A stretch of DNA of 64,000 nucleotides. It comes from Streptomyces sp. 378. Its GTDB lineage: Bacteria > Actinomycetota > Actinomycetes > Streptomycetales > Streptomycetaceae. Of this stretch, positions 16,483 to 24,794 are shown piece after piece. The stretch is taken from assembly GCF_030124145.1 (NCBI RefSeq), contig NZ_JASKMS010000001.1:434001-498000 (forward strand), in the 5' to 3' direction. Within the stretch, counting starts at the first letter, position 1, and every line of letters begins with the position of its first letter. The translations under genes and the position numbers were made by a program. Under the pieces are notes generated by a model. It saw nothing but the letters and a program-made list of their open reading frames with translations. It did not search any database and was not told the DNA's origin.

Positions 16483-16814
16483 TGTGAAACCCTCAGGTCA
16501 GCGGCCCGGAGGTTCTTCGTCGTCCAGGGCGGGCCGGGGGCGCAGGCCGACGTCGCGTGCACCGGGCGGGCGTTGTTCCGGCACGCTGGACTGTGCCGTA
16601 CGGGGTGGTCGCCGCTCGGTTCGCGCGCGGGGCGAAGACGCCGGGCACAGCGCGTCGGGGACGGCAAGCGGCGTCTCGCGCCGGGGGAACGCATGACCAG
16701 GCGCGATCGCCGAGCTGATCGGCACCGAGTCGAGGGATGATCGATCCACCGGTGTGTCGGTCCGCCGACGCGCCCGCGGTCTTCGGGGAGGGTTTTCCAT
16801 GACGGAGGGGCGGC

Positions 16815-18533
16815 ATGGTGGAGGGTGTGGCAGGTGAAGGGCGGTGGCGATCGGCGGCCGAGCCGGGATTCTGGCAGCGGGTCGTCGGGCAGCTGGGCAC
16901 AGCCCTGATCGTGGGGGACACCGCCGGACGGATCCTCGCGGTCAATCCGGCCGCCGAGCGGCTGCTGGGGCGCACCGCGTCGTCGATGCGCGGGGAGGAC
17001 GCACACGACCTGCTGCACCGCGACGCGGACGGCGGCAGCGTCCCCCGGGAGCAGTGCCCGCTCCTGCGGACCCTGGCCGAGAGGACCGAGGCACGCGGGG
17101 AGGGCCACCTCTGCCGGCGCGGTGACGGCCGCCTGGTCGCGATCTCCTGGTCCGCTTCTCCCCTGACGGACGACGGCGTCTTCATGGGCATGGCCGTGCT
17201 GTTCACCGACGCGGCCGCCGACCGCACCGCGCGTCGGGAGCGTGCGGCCTACACACGTGCGCTGGAGGACCTCACCGAGCGGCTGACGCTGGTCGCGGAG
17301 ATCACCGACGTGCTCGGTCAGACGCTGGAGACCGATGAGGCCCTCGCCCGACTGGGCCGCCTGCTGGTTCCGCGCCTCGCCGACTGGGCGGCGGTGGACC
17401 TCCGGGCCGGTTCCGGGCAGGTCCACCGTGTGGCGGTGACGGGTCCCGGGGGGCGGGACGCCGCGTTGGAGGACTGGCACGAACGTCTTCCCGAGCCCGG
17501 GAAGGAGGCCCACTCCCCTCTGGTGCGGGTGCTGAACGGCGGTGATCCCGTCCTGCAAGGCGAGGCGGACGTGACCGCACCGACCGACTCGGCCCTGGCC
17601 GCCGTGCACAGCGGCTTCCTGCGGGCCGCCCGTGCCACCTCCGCCGTGACGGTGCCGCTGGGCTCCCGACAGCAGGTCACCGGCGCTCTGACACTGGTGC
17701 GCACGGACCCGGCGCACCCCTTCGACACCGACGACCTGACCGTGGTGAGCGACATCGGCCGCCGGGTCGGACTGGTCATCGACAACGCCCGCCGCTTCGG
17801 CCGCCAGCGCGCCGTCGCCGAGGCCATGCAGCGCAACCTGCTCGCCCCACTGCCGCAGCCCGGCCGCCTGCGGCTCGCCGCCCGCTACCAGCCCGCCCCG
17901 GCAGGCTCCCAGGTGGGCGGCGACTGGTACGACGCGTTCGAGCGGAAGGACGGCACGCTCGCGCTGGTGATCGGCGACGTCGTGGGCCACGACCTGACCG
18001 CGGCGGCCGGAATGGCGCAACTGCACGGCATCCTGCGCTCACTGGCCTGGGACCACAGCGGCCCGCCCGGTGCCGTCGTCGACCGCCTCGACGACGCCAT
18101 GCCCGCCATCACCACCGTCCCCATGGCCACCCTCGTCCTCGCCCTGCTCGAAGGCGACCCGCACAGCGGCCCGTGGACACTGCGGTGGACCAGCGCGGGG
18201 CATCCGCCCCCCCTCCTGCTGACCCAGGACGGACAGGCGCGGTACCTCGAATCGGGACAGGGGGTCCTCCTCGGCGCCCCTCCGGGCACCGGTGCCGGCC
18301 GGCCGAGCGCCGCGGAGGTCCTGCCGCCGGGTTCCACCCTGCTGCTCTACACCGACGGTCTGATCGAGATCCCCGGCAGCGACCTGGACACCGGCCTCGC
18401 CCGGCTGCGCCACCACGCCCTCGCGCTCGCCCACGAGCCGCTGGACACGCTCTGTGACCAGCTGCCCGCCCGCATGCCGCCCGGTAGCACGGACGACGTG
18501 GCCCTCCTCGCCCTGCGCCTGCCGTCGTCGTGA
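16815..18533 (+). CDS. PAS-GAF-SpoIIE (PPM-type) serine phosphatase
   Basis: 572 aa soluble signalling protein. An N-terminal PAS domain (residues 20-130, GTALIVGDTAGRILAVNPAAERLLGR), a GAF domain (about 155-320) and a C-terminal PP2C/SpoIIE phosphatase (about 350-570) with GGDWYDAFERKDG, VIGDVVGHD and LLLYTDGLIE are visible. Metal-binding aspartates are present. Such RsbU-like proteins dephosphorylate anti-anti-sigma factors in Streptomyces. No kinase (HATPase) domain and no anti-sigma partner is adjacent. ATG with GGAGGGG upstream. Confidence 0.92.
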   Translation: MVEGVAGEGRWRSAAEPGFWQRVVGQLGTALIVGDTAGRILAVNPAAERLLGRTASSMRGEDAHDLLHRDADGGSVPREQCPLLRTLAERTEARGEGHLCRRGDGRLVAISWSASPLTDDGVFMGMAVLFTDAAADRTARRERAAYTRALEDLTERLTLVAEITDVLGQTLETDEALARLGRLLVPRLADWAAVDLRAGSGQVHRVAVTGPGGRDAALEDWHERLPEPGKEAHSPLVRVLNGGDPVLQGEADVTAPTDSALAAVHSGFLRAARATSAVTVPLGSRQQVTGALTLVRTDPAHPFDTDDLTVVSDIGRRVGLVIDNARRFGRQRAVAEAMQRNLLAPLPQPGRLRLAARYQPAPAGSQVGGDWYDAFERKDGTLALVIGDVVGHDLTAAAGMAQLHGILRSLAWDHSGPPGAVVDRLDDAMPAITTVPMATLVLALLEGDPHSGPWTLRWTSAGHPPPLLLTQDGQARYLESGQGVLLGAPPGTGAGRPSAAEVLPPGSTLLLYTDGLIEIPGSDLDTGLARLRHHALALAHEPLDTLCDQLPARMPPGSTDDVALLALRLPSS

Positions 18534-18675
18534 GAACCGGGCCGCGGTGAGGCGGGAGACGGTGCCCAGGCCTGGACCACCAGAACGCGGAACGCGCCGA
18601 GTTCGCCCGGCTCGTCACCACGTCGACCGCCTCCCCGACCCCGTCTCCGGACACCGGGAAGGGCAGGAGGGGATG

Positions 18676-19149
18676 ATGGCCGTCATGCGCATCCGCATCG
18701 ACGCCGTCGACCTGCCCGGCCTCACCCGCCCCGCCCCCGCCGAGGGCGCGGCGCCCATCCACGGCGACCTCCACGTCGCCGTGCAACGCCGCGACCGTCC
18801 GGCCGAACTCCTCGATCCACAGCCCGGCGACGCGTCGTCCGCGACCTGGACCCTGGAGTGCACCACGAGCACCTCACCGGCCGGCACCGAGATCCGGGGG
18901 CCGTATGTGCAGGACCGTCTGGGCCGGCGGTTCATCTACCTGTCGTGGGGGACGGTCGACGCGTCGGGCGTGTTCACGATGTTCCGCCGCGCCAAGCTCA
19001 TGCTCGATGTCATCCCCGCCGATGTGCTCGCCGCCGCCGCCCGCGAAGGGCTGCTGGTCGGACACCTCGGCCTGACCGACGCGCAGGGCGGGCCCCTGTG
19101 CGCACGGGTCGAGCCCCCGCACATCACCTGGACCGCCGCACGAGGGTGA
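18676..19149 (+). CDS. DUF5990 family protein
   Basis: 157 aa. Opens MAVMRIRIDAVDLPGLTRPA, the start pattern of DUF5990 proteins, then YVQDRLGRRFIYLSWG and a region on ligand-like conserved acids. Function unknown. The second of two adjacent ATGs (18673, 18676) has better spacing from GGAGG. No clear partner gene is adjacent. Confidence 0.75.
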   Translation: MAVMRIRIDAVDLPGLTRPAPAEGAAPIHGDLHVAVQRRDRPAELLDPQPGDASSATWTLECTTSTSPAGTEIRGPYVQDRLGRRFIYLSWGTVDASGVFTMFRRAKLMLDVIPADVLAAAAREGLLVGHLGLTDAQGGPLCARVEPPHITWTAARG

Positions 19150-19278
19150 GGGGGATCTCGCCTCGGGCGCTTCGGTCGGAGCGGCGGGCGAGGGGGCGAC
19201 ACCCGACACCGTTCGGGGCGTCCGGCCGAGCACCGGTCCCGGCGACAGGACTCACCGCTGCTCAGCCCTTGGGAACGG

Positions 19279-20751
19279 TCAGCGCAGCTCCGCTGAAGGA
19301 GCCTGCGCGGGAGCAGGGCCTTCGCGCTCCTCGGGCACGGCGTCCTCCCGTGCGGTGTCCGCTTCCGGGGCCACCCGGGGACCGACCAGCCGCACGCTGG
19401 GGATCCCGGCGGGTTCGGCCGGGTCGGCCGCCCACCGTGCGGTGGTCCGTACATAGCCGTGGATCACCGAGGCCATCGCCAGGATGACGAGGGGACCGGA
19501 CACCTCCGGATACCGGGCCATGTCCATCGACAGGTAGCGGTACGACAGCAGGAGCGCGACGAAGATCGTGGTGCCGTGGACGACCAGCAGGATCCCTCGC
19601 CGGTCCCAGCCACGCCGGAGCGAGCGCAGGGCCGCCTCGATGGTGAGGGTGAAGACCACGCCGGCGACGAGGTCCACGCCGTAGTGATAGCCGAATCCCA
19701 GGGTCGCGGCGAGCGTGGTGACCAGCCAGAACGTGCCCGCGTACCGCAGGAGCCGCGGGGCCCCGCGGGTGTGGACGAAGATCGCGACGGCCCACGCCGT
19801 GTGCAGGCTGGGCATGCAGTTGCGGGGGGTGATCCCGTCGTACGTCATCGGGGCCGGGGGGCTGATCGGCAGTGACGTGTGCGGCCACAGGTCGGCCGCC
19901 GCCCACTCCACGCCGCCGGTGCCGGAGGCGCCCGGGCCGTAGGCGAAGACCGGGCCGACCACCGGGAAGAGCATGTAGATGCCCGGCCCGAGAAGGCCGA
20001 TCACCAGGAAGGTGCGCACCAGGTGATGGCTCGGGAAGCGGCGCTCGACGGCCACGTGGCGCAGTTGGTGGAAGGCGACGACGACCGCGGCCACCGCGAG
20101 CTGGGCGTAGACCAGGTGCAGAACATGGCCGCTGATCGGTTCGGTGGCCTCGACCAGCCGGCCCGCCGGCCATGACGGGTTGCCGAGCGCGTGATCGGCC
20201 ATCGCCACGTACTGGTCGAGGACCGTCGGGCGGGTCTTGGCCGTGATGAGCAGCCAGGTGTCGCCGGTCTTGCGGGCGGCCACCAGCAACAGGCCCAGGC
20301 CGACGCCCTTGAGCAGCAGGACGCGTTCACCGCCGGTGCGGCGTGTGACGGCGATGACCGCGAAGCCCAGCATCACCCACAGCGCACCGGTGCCCAGGAC
20401 GTCGCCGTCGGACATGTCGGCGCCCACAGCCCATCGCACCGACAGGAGGACGGCGTCGATGCCCAGGGCGGCGCCGGCCGCGATGAGCCGCTGCCGCCAG
20501 GTGAGCACCACCATCATCAGCACCAGACCGCCGTACAGGGGGCCCGCCTTGGGAGCGAGGACCAAGGCCTGCACCTGCGTGGTGATCGGCCCCGGTTCGC
20601 CGTAGCGGCGGGCGGCGATCTCCAGCGCGACGAGGAATCCGCACCCGACCACAGCCGCCGCGATCCACGGCATGGCGCGCCCATGGCGCCACGCGCCCCG
20701 TTGCGTCCTGCCGCCTCTTCGCGAAAACACCCGCGATGCCCTGGCTTTCAA
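19279..20751 (-). CDS. PAP2-superfamily integral membrane phosphatase (AUR1-like)
   Basis: Multi-spanning membrane protein of up to 490 aa. C-terminal half has PAP2 motifs: [11 protein letters not shown] (C2 region, with His) and [12 protein letters not shown] (C3, His...Asp) in the form seen in inositol-phosphorylceramide synthase-like (AUR1/PAP2_3) proteins. It could act on a lipid phosphate or phospho-inositol lipid at the outer face of the membrane. A Pro/Glu-rich tail follows. The start is uncertain: a TTG at 20751, GTG at 20730 and ATG at 20673 are in frame and none has a strong ribosome site. Confidence 0.82.
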   Translation of the reverse strand: MKARASRVFSRRGGRTQRGAWRHGRAMPWIAAAVVGCGFLVALEIAARRYGEPGPITTQVQALVLAPKAGPLYGGLVLMMVVLTWRQRLIAAGAALGIDAVLLSVRWAVGADMSDGDVLGTGALWVMLGFAVIAVTRRTGGERVLLLKGVGLGLLLVAARKTGDTWLLITAKTRPTVLDQYVAMADHALGNPSWPAGRLVEATEPISGHVLHLVYAQLAVAAVVVAFHQLRHVAVERRFPSHHLVRTFLVIGLLGPGIYMLFPVVGPVFAYGPGASGTGGVEWAAADLWPHTSLPISPPAPMTYDGITPRNCMPSLHTAWAVAIFVHTRGAPRLLRYAGTFWLVTTLAATLGFGYHYGVDLVAGVVFTLTIEAALRSLRRGWDRRGILLVVHGTTIFVALLLSYRYLSMDMARYPEVSGPLVILAMASVIHGYVRTTARWAADPAEPAGIPSVRLVGPRVAPEADTAREDAVPEEREGPAPAQAPSAELR

Positions 20752-20966
20752 TCTTTTGGCCGATTCATCCGAATGGCTGGGGAGATGGAGAGCGATGGAG
20801 GGACCATCGCGAGCTCGAACATGCTATCGGAGTGTCGGCGGATGTCAGGGGCGCTTGCCGGGATCGACCCTGTCGGGGGCTGCGCGATGCCGAGCCGCTC
20901 CGCAGCCCTCCCGCAGTGCGGTTCCTCGGCGACGGCGACGAAGTACCGCAACTCCCTTGATTCCAC
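20748..20966 (-). pseudogene. LysR-family regulator remnant (N-terminal helix-turn-helix only)
   Basis: Starting at GTG 20966, [20 protein letters not shown] followed by LGIAQPP is a clear LysR N terminus. After the QPP the frame loses all similarity (no LSRAIRQLE helix) and ends after 72 codons. It is a relic cut down to its first 32 residues or so. It lies back-to-back with the SDR relic at 21002. Confidence 0.7.
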
Positions 20967-21001
20967 GCCGTCATGCTACGGCTCCGCACAGGACCGACCG
21001 C

Positions 21002-21160
21002 ATGAGCGAACAGGCCATCGCGCCGGCGACCGGCGCGAACAAGGGCTCGGATACGAGATCGCCGCCGACCCGGGCACCCTCGGCCGGCTGAGGAGGGGGA
21101 GGGAAGCCGAAGGGGTCCCGGCGCCGTCGGTTCCGGACGACGCTGCGGCCGATCGGTGAC
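21002..21160 (+). pseudogene. Short-chain dehydrogenase remnant, frameshifted
   Basis: From ATG 21002 the frame reads MSEQAIAPATGANKG; one base later in the next frame it continues LGYEIAADPGTLG. Together these give the SDR cofactor motif TGANKGxGYEIA, broken by a single-base loss near 21046. Similarity fades after about 35 residues. With the LysR relic 35 bp away this is the stump of a divergent LysR-SDR pair. Confidence 0.65.
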
Positions 21161-21455
21161 ATGTCCACGTAGCCGTCGGCCCGGGTACGCCCGCACGGGT
21201 GATGTGACCTTCGTCGCGGAAGCGGGATTCCGGCGTCCTCGCCGCCGTGCCGCGCGCTGACGACGCCGACGGCCGCTCGCCCCCGTCGGCGGAGGTCACA
21301 GCCCCGGCACGCGCGGGCACGACAGGAAGGGGCGCGCCCCCGGACGGCAATATCTGTGCTCGCAAGATGAGAAAGAGAAGCGGGGCCCGCCGAATATTCC
21401 TCGCACGCCGTCCGGCACGGAAATTTCGCACGTCACCGGCCCGATCACCCCGTGC

Positions 21456-21577
21456 TACTGTCGATCTCAGTTGCAGGTGTGGTTGCCAGAAGGTTCATTT
21501 CCTACGGGGTAATCATCACGGCGACACGGAATTCACACAGGGTGGATTCCCGAAACCGCCTCCGAAGGAGAAACAAA
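21456..21577 (+). promoter_or_regulatory. Promoter and leader of the first csp gene
   Basis: TACTGT at 21456-21461 is a plausible -10. The leader of about 110 nt begins GTTGCAG..TGGTT.CCA, a segment shared with the leader of the second csp gene at 34140-34162. A long structured leader is usual for cold-inducible mRNAs. Confidence 0.45.
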
Positions 21578-21781
21578 ATGGCTACTGGCACCGTGAAGTG
21601 GTTCAACGCGGAAAAGGGCTTCGGCTTCATCGAGCAGGACGGCGGCGGCGCCGACGTCTTCGCCCACTACTCGAACATCGCCGCCCAGGGCTTCCGCGAG
21701 CTGCTGGAAGGCCAGAAGGTGTCGTTCGACATCGCGCAGGGCCAGAAGGGCCCGACGGCCGAGAACATCGTGCCCGCCTGA
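21578..21781 (+). CDS. Cold-shock protein CspA family
   Basis: 67 aa single OB-fold RNA/DNA chaperone. RNP1 (KGFGFIE) and RNP2 (VFAHYS) are intact. GAAGGAG lies seven bases before the ATG. It differs from the paralogue at 34307 at a handful of positions. A strong terminator follows, then a DEAD-box helicase, a natural partner in RNA remodelling at low temperature. Confidence 0.97.
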   Translation: MATGTVKWFNAEKGFGFIEQDGGGADVFAHYSNIAAQGFRELLEGQKVSFDIAQGQKGPTAENIVPA

Positions 21782-21803
21782 CACCGGCGCTCGCATACTT
21801 CGC

Positions 21804-21852
21804 AGCTGGGGCCCGCACCTCTGGGGTGCGGGCCCCAGCTCGCTGCTTTTTT
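21804..21852 (+). terminator. Rho-independent terminator after csp
   Basis: A perfect 16-bp stem (21804-21819 with 21825-21840, AGCTGGGGCCCGCACC) is followed by a T6 tract at 21847. Read-through could still feed the helicase gene 108 bp on. Confidence 0.9.
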
Positions 21853-21959
21853 CCCGCCGGTCCGAACCGGCCGTATCGATTCGGCTCGTCTCGAGATTCT
21901 CTGCGCCGCTCCTCTGCTGCGGATTTTCCTTGCTACGTGCCCATCAAGGAAGGTCCCGC

Positions 21960-23444
21960 ATGAAGCGTGCCCACACATCCCGTACCCGTGACCGTTTCTC
22001 CACTGGCGACGGCGCCGGCCGCCGCTCCGGTGCTCCGCGCCGCGCGCAGAGCTACGGCGGCCGCCGGGCTCCCCAGGGCGAGTTCGCCCTGCCGACAACG
22101 ATCACACCCCCGCTGCCCGCCGTCGAGGCGTTCGCCGATCTCGACATGCCCGCGCGGCTGTTGGCCACGCTCGGACGCGAAGGCGTGACCGCGCCGTTCC
22201 CGATCCAGGGCGCGACCCTGCCCAACTCCCTGGCCGGCCGGGACGTACTCGGCCGTGGCCGCACCGGCTCGGGCAAGACCCTGGCCTTCGGTCTCGCCGT
22301 CCTGGCCCGCACGGCGGGGCAGCGTGCCGAGCCGCGGCAGCCGCTCGCCCTCGTCCTCGTGCCCACCCGTGAGCTCGCCCAGCAGGTCACCGACGCGCTC
22401 ACTCCGTACGCCCGCTCCGTGAGCCTGCGGCTGGCCACCGTCGTCGGCGGGATGTCCCTCGGCAAGCAGGCCGGCGCGCTGCGCGCCGGGGCCGAGGTGG
22501 TCGTCGCGACGCCCGGCCGCCTCAAGGACCTCATCGACCGGGGCGAGTGCCGCCTGAGCGACGTCGGCATCACGGTGCTCGACGAGGCCGACCAGATGGC
22601 CGACATGGGCTTCATGCCGCAGGTCACCGCGCTGCTCGACCAGGTGCGCCCGGGCGGACAGCGGATGCTGTTCTCCGCCACCCTGGACCGCAACGTCGAC
22701 CGGCTGGTCCGCACGTACCTGCACGACCCGGTGGTGCACTCCGTCGACCCGTCCGCGGGCGCGGTCACCACGATGGAGCACCACGTCCTGCACGTGCACG
22801 ACGCGGACAAGCACCGCACGACCACCGAGATCGCGGCGCGCGACGGCCGGGTGATCATGTTCCTCGACACCAAGCACGCGGTGGACCGGCTGACCACACA
22901 CCTGCTGAGCAGCGGCGTGCGCGCCGCGGCCCTGCACGGCGGCAAGTCCCAGCCGCAGCGGACCCGGACCCTCGCCCAGTTCAAGAGCGGGGACGTGACC
23001 GTCCTGGTAGCGACCAACGTCGCCGCCCGCGGCATCCACGTCGACAACCTCGACCTGGTCGTCAACGTGGACCCGCCCAGCGACCACAAGGACTACCTGC
23101 ACCGCGGCGGCCGTACCGCCCGCGCCGGCGAGTCCGGCAGCGTGGTCACCCTGGTGACCCCGGCCCAGCGTCGTGGCATGAGCCGGCTGATGACGTCGGC
23201 GGGCATCACCCCGCAGATCGCCCAGGTCCGGTCCGGCGAGGCGGAGCTGAGCCGCATCACCGGCGCCCAGGCCCCTTCCGGCGTCCCGGTCGTCATCCCC
23301 GCGCCGCGCGCGGAACGCCCTCGCGGCGCGTCCGCCCCGTCCCGGGGTCGCCGGGGTCGCCGCCCCGCCGGCCAGGGCCGCCCCGTCGGCGAGGCGGCGC
23401 GCTCCAGGGGGCAGCGGCGGACCGGCTTCGGCTCGGCCGCGTAG
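21960..23444 (+). CDS. DEAD-box ATP-dependent RNA helicase
   Basis: 494 aa. Q motif region FPIQGATLPNSLAGRD, motif I GRTGSGKT, Ia PTRELAQQV, Ib TPGRLKDL, II VLDEADQM, III SATLD, V TNVAARGIHVDNLD and VI HRGGRTARAG are all present. The N and C tails are Arg/Gly/Ala-rich and disordered, as in cold-associated helicases. AAGGAAGG precedes the ATG. It has a close paralogue at 34660, with a 151-bp stretch (22600-22750) identical in DNA. Confidence 0.96.
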   Translation: MKRAHTSRTRDRFSTGDGAGRRSGAPRRAQSYGGRRAPQGEFALPTTITPPLPAVEAFADLDMPARLLATLGREGVTAPFPIQGATLPNSLAGRDVLGRGRTGSGKTLAFGLAVLARTAGQRAEPRQPLALVLVPTRELAQQVTDALTPYARSVSLRLATVVGGMSLGKQAGALRAGAEVVVATPGRLKDLIDRGECRLSDVGITVLDEADQMADMGFMPQVTALLDQVRPGGQRMLFSATLDRNVDRLVRTYLHDPVVHSVDPSAGAVTTMEHHVLHVHDADKHRTTTEIAARDGRVIMFLDTKHAVDRLTTHLLSSGVRAAALHGGKSQPQRTRTLAQFKSGDVTVLVATNVAARGIHVDNLDLVVNVDPPSDHKDYLHRGGRTARAGESGSVVTLVTPAQRRGMSRLMTSAGITPQIAQVRSGEAELSRITGAQAPSGVPVVIPAPRAERPRGASAPSRGRRGRRPAGQGRPVGEAARSRGQRRTGFGSAA

Positions 23445-23488
23445 AGCCCTCGCGCCCACCAGCCACCCTTCTACGGCAGGAGACACCC

Positions 23489-23722
23489 GTGACGCCGGTA
23501 CAGACGCAGCACCACGCCATGGCCCATGCGCCGCGGATCAGTGACGACATGACGGTCGAGGTGGCGCTGTCCCTGATGGCCGGGGCCCGGGTCGACCACC
23601 TCGTCCTCTGTGACGGGGACGACCGGAGCACGGGCCTGGTCACCCTGGCCGGGCTCAGCGTCCTCCGGGACGCGCCCGCCTACACGGACCGGGTCCGGGT
23701 CCGGGACCTCCCGCAGGGGTGA
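23489..23722 (+). CDS. Small protein with a single CBS-like motif
   Basis: 77 aa, GTG start behind GGAG. The body DDMTVEVALSLMAGARVDHL followed by VLCDGDDRSTGLVTLAGL is one CBS motif. CBS motifs normally pair to bind adenosyl ligands, so this would work as a dimer. It sits 44 bp after the helicase and probably shares its transcript. The second csp-helicase module lacks this gene. Confidence 0.7.
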   Translation: MTPVQTQHHAMAHAPRISDDMTVEVALSLMAGARVDHLVLCDGDDRSTGLVTLAGLSVLRDAPAYTDRVRVRDLPQG

Positions 23723-23750
23723 AGCCCGGGCGGTGAGCCGCCACCAGAAC

Positions 23751-23792
23751 CGATGAGGGCCCTGCCGACGCGCGTCGGCAGGGCCCTCATCG
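23751..23792. terminator. Perfect 42-bp palindrome, bidirectional terminator
   Basis: Twenty-one-base arms with no spacer (CGATGAGGGCCCTGCCGACGC and its complement) 28 bp after the CBS-like gene. No U-tract, but the stem is very strong. Confidence 0.75.
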
Positions 23793-23874
23793 TCATGTGC
23801 CCGGCCCGCCGTCCTCCGCGGTCCGCCGACCGGGCCCCCGGACCCTGCACCATCCGAACCCCAAAATCTGTCTT

Positions 23875-23894
23875 TGCCAAAGTAGACATTGGCA
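23875..23894. promoter_or_regulatory. TGCCAA-N8-TTGGCA inverted repeat
   Basis: A perfect 6-bp dyad with an 8-bp spacer in an AT-richer stretch upstream of a possible TTGACA (23928 region) and the MerR-like gene. It looks like a protein-binding site; the protein is unknown. The 23793-24150 stretch otherwise shows no convincing gene. Confidence 0.35.
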
Positions 23895-24150
23895 CGCGTC
23901 GCGGTTACTCTTCTTCGTGTTGACACAGTCGGACACAGTCGAGCAAGACGTAAGGAAGGACGGAGGAGCAGACGCCATCAGGATCGCCCGGCCCGGGAGG
24001 CTCTCGGTCCGGGTACCGCAAGACCCCGGAATGGATGGTGGTCCCCGGTCACGCAGCCGCGATCCCCGCACCCCTCCCGTTGTCGGGCCGGGTAGCGGAA
24101 ACAGAAGGTCGGCACAGCATGAGGGCCGACAGATGGTGTTGAATTTCCTT

Positions 24151-24182
24151 CGGGGCCCTGGTGCCGTACGGCACCAGGGCCC
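24151..24182. terminator. Perfect 32-bp palindrome in the leader of the MerR-like gene
   Basis: GGGGCCCTGGTGCCGT and its exact complement abut, ending 26 bp before the ATG at 24209. It is placed to act as a transcription attenuator, or as the terminator of a short RNA starting upstream. Confidence 0.6.
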
Positions 24183-24208
24183 CTCGACGCGTTGTACTAC
24201 GAGGTGAC

Positions 24209-24559
24209 ATGGAAGCAGATACCCCGCTCAGCGACCGGCTGGACGACGACGACTACCCCGCCTACACCATGGGCAGGGCCGCGGAGATGCTCGGCACCAC
24301 CCCGGGCTTCCTCCGAGCCATCGGCGAGGCCCGCCTGATCACTCCGCTGCGCTCGGAGGGCGGACACCGCCGCTACTCCCGCTACCAGCTGCGGATCGCC
24401 GCGCGCGCCCGCGAGCTCGTCGACCGGGGTACGCCGATCGAGGCCGCCTGCCGCATCGTCATCCTCGAGGACCAGCTCGAAGAAGCTCAGCGCATCAACG
24501 CCGAGTACCGCCGCGCCGCGAACCGGGCGGCCGCCGGATCAGACTCCGGTCCGAGCTGA
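24209..24559 (+). CDS. MerR-like helix-turn-helix protein
   Basis: 116 aa. A MerR-type winged helix (YTMGRAAEMLGTTPGFLRAI, then LITPLRSEGGHRRYSRYQL) is followed by a short charged coiled-coil tail (LEDQLEEAQRINAEYRRAA) and no effector domain, the architecture of small BldC/MerR-like regulators in Streptomyces. ATG preceded by GAGGTGA. A long leader with a 32-bp palindrome suggests control at the RNA level. Targets are unknown. Confidence 0.85.
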   Translation: MEADTPLSDRLDDDDYPAYTMGRAAEMLGTTPGFLRAIGEARLITPLRSEGGHRRYSRYQLRIAARARELVDRGTPIEAACRIVILEDQLEEAQRINAEYRRAANRAAAGSDSGPS

Positions 24560-24597
24560 TCGCGTCCGGGCCGGGGGCCGGCCCTCCGCCCCGTGAG

Positions 24598-24622
24598 AAC
24601 CCCAGGTCGGCGGCCTGGGGTT
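24598..24622 (+). terminator. Terminator after the MerR-like gene
   Basis: AACCCCAGG / CCTGGGGTT stem with a 7-nt loop, followed by TTGTTGT. A degraded relative of this hairpin lies just after the tRNA-Gly remnant near 16490. Confidence 0.65.
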
Positions 24623-24794
24623 TGTTGTCGTCCCGTCCGGTCCGCAATCCGCCCCCGGGGTGAATCGGCCCCCGGTCATCAGGTCGACCGTCCCGGACCC
24701 TTGACTCGTTCAGCGGCAGTGGCGATTCTCGTCGCACACTTTGCGAGGTCATGACAAGGCGACCACGCGACCCGCCGACCGAGGGACGTGGGCT

